Shown in pieces: positions 6,034-11,488 of a stretch of 11,488 nt of DNA (position 1 is the first letter of the stretch; each line of letters begins with the position of its first letter). The stretch comes from Fimbriimonadales bacterium. Lineage in GTDB: Bacteria > Armatimonadota > Fimbriimonadia > Fimbriimonadales > GBS-DC. The notes beneath the pieces are model-generated. The model did not search any database. It was not told where the DNA came from and saw nothing but the letters and a program-made list of their open reading frames with translations. The stretch spans positions 1-11,488 of the forward strand of contig JAOAFW010000067.1 of the NCBI GenBank assembly GCA_026416065.1, read 5' to 3'. Made by a program: the position numbers and the translations under genes.

Positions 6034-6585
6034 ATGCTACGGCGAGACCTATCGTTGCAGCAACTGTTTGGGGATCTAGTGGAACGCGCGTTTGCGCTGT
6101 CATTGCGCTGGGATGACCGGCAAGTGATACAGTACCTGACGAACTTGCTGACGGAGTTCGCGCATATCGACAGTCTCTACCGCTTGCGCGACCTGAATGG
6201 GCGTCCACTCCAAGAGGTCGCCGAAATGCTCTACTACGCTGATATTCGGTTGGGCGCACAGTCATTCTATCAAGAGCGCGAGGTACACCGACATATCGGC
6301 GACTTCACGCTGTTCTGGACGGGCGTCTATCCCGAAGCCCTGCCCAAGCTCCGCGCATCGCTCCGCAAAGACCACCTGATTGACTATGTGAAGCAAGGCA
6401 AGGAGTCCTACCGTCTCGTTTCGCTGTTCGATATCGGCGAATGGCGTGAGGAAGCGCCTATGTTCCGACGCCTCTCCGAACACTTCGAGGTGGCGATGCA
6501 GGGCTTGTATGCCGTGCGCCAGATGTGGGAACAGATGGCGCAAGAGAGCTTCAAACAGTTTCGCAAACAGATTGAGGGCTTCTGA
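6034..6585 (+). CDS. Uncharacterised soluble protein, second gene of the membrane-protein operon
   Basis: ATG 6034 is preceded by GAGGTGG (6019-6025) at proper spacing, so I prefer it over the in-frame GTG at 6004, which would add ten residues. The product is about 183 residues, mostly helical, with no membrane segment or signal peptide. A conserved-looking core reads GAQSFYQEREVHRHIGDFTLF then WTGVYPEAL (about 74-102), rich in aromatic and His residues, followed by a basic KDHLIDYVKQGKESY stretch (about 113-127) and a C-terminal helix. I do not recognise the family with certainty. It begins 31 bases after the stop of the membrane protein and is probably co-transcribed and perhaps translationally coupled with it. 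No catalytic signature can be named; the EREVHRHIGD segment would be the place to look for a ligand or metal site. Confidence 0.72.
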   Translation: MLRRDLSLQQLFGDLVERAFALSLRWDDRQVIQYLTNLLTEFAHIDSLYRLRDLNGRPLQEVAEMLYYADIRLGAQSFYQEREVHRHIGDFTLFWTGVYPEALPKLRASLRKDHLIDYVKQGKESYRLVSLFDIGEWREEAPMFRRLSEHFEVAMQGLYAVRQMWEQMAQESFKQFRKQIEGF

Positions 6586-6719
6586 TAAAAAAATGAGCGA
6601 CGCTGTCGAAAGGAGGATCAAAGCCCAGCGCCGCTGACATCTACTTAATTCGCCCTGTTGGAACGCCCTCGCAGGACATTCCACCCTATTAAGACTCAAA
6701 TCCCCCGCTAAACCGGACA

Positions 6720-6762
6720 CCGAATTCGGCAATTCGGAGTTAACTGGCAGGAAATTCGGAGT
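6720..6762. promoter_or_regulatory. AATTCGG direct repeats and palindrome upstream of the redox fusion gene
   Basis: AATTCGG occurs at 6723-6729, 6731-6737 and 6753-6759. The last two extend to AATTCGGAGT and are 22 bp apart, about two helical turns, on the same face of the DNA. The first copy is inside the perfect palindrome CCGAATTCGG (6720-6729). They lie just upstream of and around the -35 position of the promoter at 6771, a typical place for an activator or repressor. The regulator is unknown. Confidence 0.45.
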
Positions 6763-6770
6763 CAGACGAG

Positions 6771-6776
6771 TATACT
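6771..6776 (+). promoter_or_regulatory. -10 box, probably giving a near-leaderless mRNA
   Basis: TATACT ends nine bases before the GTG at 6786 and twelve before the ATG at 6789. No Shine-Dalgarno lies between. No good -35 is seen at the normal distance (6748-6753 reads CAGGAA), which would fit a promoter that needs an activator bound to the upstream AATTCGG repeats. Confidence 0.4.
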
Positions 6777-6785
6777 GTAAAAACG

Positions 6786-8588
6786 GTGATGGCAATGATG
6801 CGATGGAGCATAGCGACACTGTGTCTGAGTGGCTTACTGTTCTGGGCTGGTTGGCAGCCTCAGACTGCGTCCGACACGCTGCAGTGGACGACATTAGACG
6901 GCAAAAGCGTGCGTCTGAGCGATTTACGCAACGCGAAAGCGACAGTTTTTATCACGCTCTCCTCGCGCTGCCCTGCAGTGCCGCGTTACGCACCACGTTT
7001 GAACGCCCTCTACACAACCTTCCAGAAGCAAGGCGTCGCCTTCTACGGCATCTACCCTGAATCGGATGAGACCGTCGACTCCATTCGTGACCATAGGCAG
7101 CGGATGGGCTTCAAGTTTCCTGTAGTCCGACAGGGCGCAGTTGCACTCGCTCGAAGATTGGGTGCAACGCATGTGCCTCAGGCATTCGTGCTGGATCGTA
7201 AAGGCGCCGTAGTGTACGTCGGCGCCATCGATAGCGTAACCAAGCGCGAAGTAGCGCAACACCACTATCTGCGCGACGCTATCCAGGCAACCCTTGCAGG
7301 CAAACCCGTCAAACAGCCTCGCACCGCAGTAGTGGGCTGCTTCCTGACTCTACCTGACAGCGACTTCGACGCAACGCCCGCGCAGGTCACTTTCGCGGAA
7401 CACATCGCCCCCATCCTCTATGCGAAATGCACCTCATGCCATCATCCGGGCGATATCGGTCCGTTCCCACTGCAGACCTACAACGACGCCAAACGCTGGG
7501 CGAAGGAGATTAAGTACTATACTCAAAAACGGCTGATGCCTCCTTGGAAACCGACACCCGGTTTCGCCAGATTCAAGAACGAATTCTATCTGACCGACGA
7601 GGAAATTGCCCTGATTGCCCGCTGGGTCGACTCGGGCACGCCTGCAGGCGATTTAAGCAAAGCTCCCAAGCCTCCCACCTTCAACAAAGGCTGGTACTAT
7701 GGCGAACCAGACCTCGTCGTGCAAATGCAGGAAGAGTACGTGCTGGAAGGCACGGGAGGCGACGAGTACCGCTACTTCGTGATTCCTGTGGAGTTGCCCG
7801 AGAATAAGGTCATCGTAGGCATCGATATCCAGCCGGGCAACCGCGAGGTGGTGCACCACGCGAACATGTTCGTGGACACTTCAGGGCGCGCACGCCAGCT
7901 GGACGCCGAGGATCCTGAGCCAGGCTATTCCAACTTCGGTGGCACAGGGTTCATCCCGGCAATGATGCTGGGCGGCTGGGTACCCGGTATGCGCCCCATT
8001 AAACTGGAGGAGAACTTCGCCGTCGTCCTGCCGCGCAAGTTTGACCTTGTGATGCAGGTGCATTACTTCAAACGGGGCAAGCGCGAAAAAGACCGCACAA
8101 AAATCGGGTTGTACCTTGCTGATCGAACGGAGGTGACCAAACCCGTACAGCTCGCGGTGATTAGCAATCGGAACATCAACATCCCAGCCGGCGAAAAGAA
8201 CTATCGAATTCACGCCCGCTGGACGACCCCGAGCGACCGCCCGGTCTATGCGCTCTCGATTATGGCGCACATGCACCTGATTGCGCGGGGCACAGAAGTC
8301 GTCGCCAGAACGCCTGACGGACACACCGTTCCCCTGCTCCAAATCACCGATTACGACTTCAACTGGCAGCAGGCTTACTTCTACGAGAAGCCGATTGAAC
8401 TGCCGCCGGGCACAGTCATCGAGTGCGTGGGCTGGTATGACAACTCATCGGACAATCCGAACAATCCCAGCAATCCGCCGCGCCCCGTGCGCTATGGCGA
8501 GGGCACTTATGATGAGATGTTCTTCATCTTCCTCGCTGTCCACGACCCGAAGGCGAAAAGTTCGTACCTGATACCAGCGAGTTTATGA
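6786..8588 (+). CDS. Exported redoxin - cytochrome c - PHM-type copper monooxygenase-like fusion
   Basis: The product is 600 residues in three modules. After a signal-peptide-like start (1-28; hydrophobic 7-21) comes a thioredoxin-fold redoxin domain (30-190) with SSRCPAVPRY (59-68, Cys62) and a later conserved-looking GC (Cys185). A c-type cytochrome segment follows (201-290): CTSCH (215-219) for covalent haem, GPFPL, and RLMPPWKP (249-256), with Met251 as probable axial ligand. Residues about 305-600 fit the copper type II ascorbate-dependent monooxygenase fold: HH at 357-358 and H426 (QVHYF) for one copper, HMH (H495, H497) and M578 (DEMFF) for the other, so all six peptidylglycine-monooxygenase-type ligands appear present. 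It should work outside the cytoplasmic membrane, with electrons passing via haem. The substrate is unknown. Similar redoxin/cytochrome/copper proteins are known in Acidobacteria, Planctomycetes and Verrucomicrobia, usually called redoxin-domain proteins. Start may be GTG 6786, ATG 6789 or ATG 6795. Confidence 0.88.
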   Translation: MMAMMRWSIATLCLSGLLFWAGWQPQTASDTLQWTTLDGKSVRLSDLRNAKATVFITLSSRCPAVPRYAPRLNALYTTFQKQGVAFYGIYPESDETVDSIRDHRQRMGFKFPVVRQGAVALARRLGATHVPQAFVLDRKGAVVYVGAIDSVTKREVAQHHYLRDAIQATLAGKPVKQPRTAVVGCFLTLPDSDFDATPAQVTFAEHIAPILYAKCTSCHHPGDIGPFPLQTYNDAKRWAKEIKYYTQKRLMPPWKPTPGFARFKNEFYLTDEEIALIARWVDSGTPAGDLSKAPKPPTFNKGWYYGEPDLVVQMQEEYVLEGTGGDEYRYFVIPVELPENKVIVGIDIQPGNREVVHHANMFVDTSGRARQLDAEDPEPGYSNFGGTGFIPAMMLGGWVPGMRPIKLEENFAVVLPRKFDLVMQVHYFKRGKREKDRTKIGLYLADRTEVTKPVQLAVISNRNINIPAGEKNYRIHARWTTPSDRPVYALSIMAHMHLIARGTEVVARTPDGHTVPLLQITDYDFNWQQAYFYEKPIELPPGTVIECVGWYDNSSDNPNNPSNPPRPVRYGEGTYDEMFFIFLAVHDPKAKSSYLIPASL

Positions 8589-8683
8589 TTAGACAGCCCC
8601 TGCGGCGTTGTGTTCACTGACGAAGACGGTGGACAAGCGTCGTGTCTCCCCTCACGGGCTGTATCAGGGAGAGTATGCTATTC

Positions 8684-8692
8684 TGGTATAAT
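8684..8692 (+). promoter_or_regulatory. Extended -10 promoter of the GntR/LacI regulator gene
   Basis: TGGTATAAT is a perfect extended -10 element (TGn + TATAAT at 8687-8692). Such promoters can work without a -35, and none is seen at 8664-8669. The predicted start of transcription is near 8699, just before a palindrome, giving a leader of about 34 bases. Confidence 0.65.
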
Positions 8693-8702
8693 AAGGGGAC
8701 TG

Positions 8703-8718
8703 CCTTATAACTATAAGG
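8703..8718. promoter_or_regulatory. Perfect palindromic operator candidate in the regulator's leader
   Basis: CCTTATA (8703-8709), AC, TATAAGG (8712-8718) are exact reverse complements with a two-base spacer. The site lies directly downstream of the expected transcription start and 14 bases before the ATG. Dimeric GntR-type heads bind inverted repeats of this size, so autorepression by the encoded protein is the simplest reading. This is inference from position and symmetry. Confidence 0.6.
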
Positions 8719-8732
8719 TTGTCGGTGGAAAT

Positions 8733-9854
8733 ATGGCTATTCGGTTCAATGCGGAAACCCCGCGCTATGTGCAGGTACGCCAGTGGGTAGAGCGACAGAT
8801 TGTAACGGGCTTTTGGAAACCCGGCGATGTGCTGCCCCCTGAGCGCACCTTAGCCGAGCAGTTAGGCGTCAGCCCGCTCACAGTCAGCCGCGCGTTGCAG
8901 GGGCTGACTCAAGAGGGGATCTTGATTCGCAAGCGGCGCGTGGGCACGATTGTCGCGGAGAACTTACCCCCCACACTGTTTCAGCAGTCATTTACCGTGA
9001 TGGCGTTGGGATTAGGCACGGGCACGCGCCAGCCCGTCGATTTCTATTTCAGCAGCATCCAGCGTAGTATACTGAACACACTTGCACCGCTGGGGTTGCG
9101 CACGCTGTGGCTGGACTATCAGATCGACCAGATTGAGCGTGAGCTGCTCTCTTCGGAGTTTATGGGGATTCTGGCAATTGCACCTGCTGCCGAGCATATC
9201 ACTTTGCTGGAGGATCTGTATCGGCGGGGCATCCCGGTGGTGATAGTGGGCGCAAGCGCAGAAGAATGGGAAACGCCGACTGTGGACACCGACAACTACG
9301 GCGCGGCACGCCTTGCGGCGAAACATCTACTGGAGCTGGGACATCAGCGATTTGTGGGGCTGTTCGGCGCACTGGAGACCTTCAACTCGCGCGACCGCTG
9401 GCGAGGCTTCCGCGACGCGCTCCATGAGGCAGGTGTGCCCGAGTCGCACCTCTGGACGTTCGCCACGCCCTATGCAGACGAGGTAGGCGAGGCGAACCGG
9501 GAGGCGATACGCACCGTTCTGCGCCTGCCCAACCGACCGACAGCGATTTTCGCAGGGGGCTACTACCTCGCACTCTCGGTCTTGCAGACCCTGCGTCAGT
9601 CAGGGCTAAGCGTGCCCGACGATGTCTCGCTGATAGGCTTCGACGACCCACCCTCCGCCGCGCTGCTGGAGCCGTCGCTAACCACTTTCCGACAGCCACT
9701 GGAACAACTGGGCACCCACGCCGTGCAGAAACTACTGGACATGGCAAAAGGCAGGCGTCCCGAGCCACTGCACGAGTATTTACCCGTCGAGCTGATAGTG
9801 AGGCAGTCTACAGCTGCGCCCCTTGCCAAACGACAAGCAGCGACACTCGTATAA
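8733..9854 (+). CDS. GntR-type winged-helix / LacI-type sugar-sensor chimeric transcription regulator
   Basis: The real start is ATG 8733 (373 residues) with GGTGG just upstream; the frame is open further upstream, but that stretch contains the promoter. Residues 8-76 form a GntR winged helix: RYVQVRQWVERQIVTG, then PGDVLPPERTLAEQLGVS, recognition helix SPLTVSRALQGL (47-58) and wing RKRRVGTIV. Residues about 85-366 are a periplasmic-binding-protein-like LacI sensor, with VDTDNYGAARLAAKHLLELGH, PTAIFAGG, DVSLIGFDDP and a C-terminal FRQPLEQLG signature. Combined GntR-head/LacI-sensor proteins are typical regulators of sugar uptake and use. No sugar genes are adjacent here, so targets other than its own promoter cannot be named. 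Same strand as its neighbours but separately promoted. Confidence 0.95.
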   Translation: MAIRFNAETPRYVQVRQWVERQIVTGFWKPGDVLPPERTLAEQLGVSPLTVSRALQGLTQEGILIRKRRVGTIVAENLPPTLFQQSFTVMALGLGTGTRQPVDFYFSSIQRSILNTLAPLGLRTLWLDYQIDQIERELLSSEFMGILAIAPAAEHITLLEDLYRRGIPVVIVGASAEEWETPTVDTDNYGAARLAAKHLLELGHQRFVGLFGALETFNSRDRWRGFRDALHEAGVPESHLWTFATPYADEVGEANREAIRTVLRLPNRPTAIFAGGYYLALSVLQTLRQSGLSVPDDVSLIGFDDPPSAALLEPSLTTFRQPLEQLGTHAVQKLLDMAKGRRPEPLHEYLPVELIVRQSTAAPLAKRQAATLV

Positions 9855-10011
9855 AGCCGTCTCAAGCCAATACCCCGACCGTTCCTGCCTGTACTATCGG
9901 CTCTGGGGCGGGCGCCCTCGTTTGAAGTCATCCTTTTTGCTCGGCAGCACACGGGTGCGTACCTCTGCCACAGTGTCGGCATGAGGCAAAATGGGCTATA
10001 ATATCTTTGCT
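9855..10011. other. Intergenic region between regulator and BNR-repeat gene
   Basis: No gene is seen. A GGGCGCCC palindrome lies at 9910-9917 and a short T-run at about 9932-9936, but they are not arranged as a stem followed by Ts, so no clear terminator is called. The right end carries the -10 box of the next gene. Confidence 0.4.
9997..10002 (+). promoter_or_regulatory. -10 box directly before the BNR-repeat gene
   Basis: A perfect TATAAT ends nine bases before the ATG at 10012 with no Shine-Dalgarno between, which points to a near-leaderless mRNA. It also argues against the in-frame ATG at 9991, which would lie upstream of the transcription start. Only a weak -35 (TGTCGG, 9974-9979) is seen. 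Confidence 0.55.
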
Positions 10012-11488
10012 ATGCGCTACCTCTGGCTAATCGGTCTGGTGGTGTGTTTCCTGCAAGGCGCCACTCAAGAGGTTAAAACGGAGCCGAAGCCCAACGAGAC
10101 AGTTGTCGAGACAGTTCACGCAAACCCGCCTTACTATTCACTGAAGCAACTCAAACGGTGGATTGACCATGAGAAACAGCGTGCGAAAGAGCGCGTAGAG
10201 CAGATGGAGAAGTCAGGCGCCCAATTGGATCCCAAGCAACGCCACAAGCTGGAAGAGGGACCTGAGTATCTCGAGGCGTTGTGGGACTATCTTTATATAC
10301 GCGCCTATCCTAACGACTCGGTAGACTGGCTGGCGTACATCCGTGCTGCGGAGCAGCGCGACCAGATGGTTAGCGCGTTCTATCCTGCCTCGGGATCGAG
10401 CTGGGAGTTCGTAGGTCCGCGCAACGCGACGCCACCTTATCGCACTTACTTCGGCACGGCGCCCGTTTCGGGACGGGTGAACGCCGTTGCGTATGACCCG
10501 CAGAACGAGAATGTCTATTATATGGGCGCACCGCAGGGGGGCGTGTGGAAAACCACAGACGGCGGCGCGACATGGCAGCCCTTAACCGACTACTGGCAGT
10601 TCCTGCAGGTCGCCTGCATCGCGATACACCCAACGAACCCGAACATCCTCTATGTCGGTACGGGCGACTTCCAGGGCTGGATGCGCCCGTTCTCTCAGGG
10701 TGTGATGCGCTCCACTGATGGGGGACAGACCTGGCAGAGCCTCGGCGCCGCTCAGTTTGGCTATCGATGTGTTTCGGATATCCTGATCGACCCAGAAAAT
10801 CCGAATATCATCACCGTTTGCACAGGTTGGGGACCGTATCAAGGAATTGCGGGCGACATCTGGCGTAGCACCGACGGAGGCAACACCTGGACGCAAGTAA
10901 GTACCGTCAGCGCGATTTGGAGCGACTTAGCCGTGAGCGCGCGCGACCCCTCAACGGGCGTGCGTTACTACTACGCAGTGGGGCACGGCTTCCCTGGATA
11001 CCTGCTGCGCTCCAGCAATCGCGGGCAAACATGGACGACTCTTCGTGCGCCTTTCAGTGTCGGCAATCAGTCTTCACTGCGCGTCGCGACCTCGCCTAAT
11101 AATCCCAATCGGGTGTACCTGATGTCGGGCGTCGATCAACAAGTATGGGTCAGCGAAGACGCTGGCAGCAGCTGGAGCTCGATGAACCCCAGCGTTGACG
11201 GTGGCTTTTATCAGGCATGGTACGATGCAACACTGCACATCTCGCGGGACAGCGCTGGCAACGATGTGCTGTATCTGGGTCTGGTCGACCTCGTGCAGTG
11301 GACACCGCCCACGGGCTGGCGCTCCATTGGACGAGGGTTCACCAATCAGGCGATTATCCATGTGGACATCCATAGCATGGCAGTCAACCCGCGCAACCCG
11401 AACGAGTTGCTCATCGGCAGCGACGGCGGCGTCTATCGGCTGACCTACACGCCCAGCACGGGCGCGGTGAACATCGCGGGGCTGAACG
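10012..11488 (+). CDS. Exported BNR/Asp-box (sialidase/sortilin-like) beta-propeller protein, partial at right edge
   Basis: 492 codons are visible; the frame is still open at the window end. A signal peptide covers about 1-19 (MRYLWLIGLVVCFLQG). Residues 40-130 are charged and helical (LKQLKRWIDHEKQRAKERVE), then an SSWEFVGPRNA segment leads into the propeller. Five Asp-box motifs are seen: KTTDGGATW (D183), RSTDGGQTW (D236), RSTDGGNTW (D288), RSSNRGQTW (N336, diverged) and VSEDAGSSW (D383), spaced about 47-53 residues, each preceded by the HPTNPNILYVGTG-type strand. This pattern matches the VPS10/sortilin-like and BNR glycosyl-hydrolase-like propellers (family 74 relatives among them). Catalytic residues of a glycosidase cannot be confirmed from this part, so an adhesive or binding role is equally possible. 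Its own TATAAT lies just upstream. Confidence 0.85.
   Translation, partial: MRYLWLIGLVVCFLQGATQEVKTEPKPNETVVETVHANPPYYSLKQLKRWIDHEKQRAKERVEQMEKSGAQLDPKQRHKLEEGPEYLEALWDYLYIRAYPNDSVDWLAYIRAAEQRDQMVSAFYPASGSSWEFVGPRNATPPYRTYFGTAPVSGRVNAVAYDPQNENVYYMGAPQGGVWKTTDGGATWQPLTDYWQFLQVACIAIHPTNPNILYVGTGDFQGWMRPFSQGVMRSTDGGQTWQSLGAAQFGYRCVSDILIDPENPNIITVCTGWGPYQGIAGDIWRSTDGGNTWTQVSTVSAIWSDLAVSARDPSTGVRYYYAVGHGFPGYLLRSSNRGQTWTTLRAPFSVGNQSSLRVATSPNNPNRVYLMSGVDQQVWVSEDAGSSWSSMNPSVDGGFYQAWYDATLHISRDSAGNDVLYLGLVDLVQWTPPTGWRSIGRGFTNQAIIHVDIHSMAVNPRNPNELLIGSDGGVYRLTYTPSTGAVNIAGLN

Noticed and set aside
6593..6637. 14-codon open frame containing a strong Shine-Dalgarno-like AAAGGAGG (6609-6616)
   Set aside because: Too short to support, and no start codon follows the AAAGGAGG at a useful distance. 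It could be a relic of a lost gene start but nothing proves it.
6262..6894. 210-residue minus-strand open frame across the gap at 6586-6785
   Set aside because: It runs antisense through two supported genes and its composition looks like a shadow of the helical protein; no start signal was found.
8610..8732. Longer N-terminus for the GntR/LacI regulator (upstream open frame)
   Set aside because: The extended -10 promoter and palindrome lie in this stretch, and the GntR domain begins normally at ATG 8733.
9905..9936. Intrinsic terminator after the regulator gene
   Set aside because: The GGGCGCCC palindrome has no loop and is separated by 14 bases from the T-run, so it does not form a standard terminator.
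9596..9982. 128-residue minus-strand open frame at the end of the regulator gene
   Set aside because: Antisense shadow of the LacI-type sensor domain; no recognisable product.
1..11488. CRISPR array or insertion sequence
   Set aside because: No regularly spaced direct repeats of CRISPR size and no transposase-like frame were seen anywhere in the window.

Overview
The window looks like thermophile-type environmental bacterial chromosome, moderately GC-rich. An Armatimonadota-like source is my best guess. It rests on gene style only: a GntR-headed LacI-type regulator, a redoxin/cytochrome c/copper-monooxygenase fusion, a BNR-repeat exported protein and promoters placed directly against start codons. 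No rRNA or marker gene is present to prove it.

Left region (1 to about 1768): the right-hand end of what I interpret as an integrated element (prophage, plasmid or ICE). It carries, on the minus strand, the N-terminal part of a phage/plasmid-type CHC2 zinc-finger primase that runs off the left edge, and upstream of it an unrecognised 298-residue protein with a C-terminal helix-turn-helix. The gap between these two genes holds two strong stem-loops, and the roughly 400-bp leader upstream of the 298-residue gene is full of perfect inverted repeats. The region ends exactly at the 3' part of a tRNA-Gly(TCC) gene (about 1720-1768, through CCA) whose 5' half is not a proper tRNA. This is the expected appearance of a distal attachment site.

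Middle region (1769-6637): host-like genes. A small membrane protein with a C-terminal winged-helix-like tail (1885-2640, +) converges on an isoaspartyl peptidase/asparaginase-family Ntn hydrolase (2647-3594, -). Divergent from the latter is a two-gene operon: a large polytopic membrane protein resembling two ABC-2-type permease halves in one chain (3768-6002, +), followed by an uncharacterised soluble protein (6034-6585, +).

Right region (6638-11488): a promoter region with AATTCGG direct repeats precedes an exported redoxin-cytochrome c-copper monooxygenase fusion (6786-8588, +). In that protein all six expected PHM-type copper ligands and a CxxCH haem motif can be seen. Next comes a GntR/LacI chimeric regulator (8733-9854, +) with an extended -10 promoter and a perfect palindromic operator candidate in its own leader. 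Last is the N-terminal 492 codons of an exported BNR/Asp-box beta-propeller protein (10012 onward, +), again with a -10 box directly before the start codon.

The most notable items are the tRNA-bounded element end with its structured intergenic DNA, the three-module redox fusion, and the autoregulatory-looking operator of the GntR/LacI protein.
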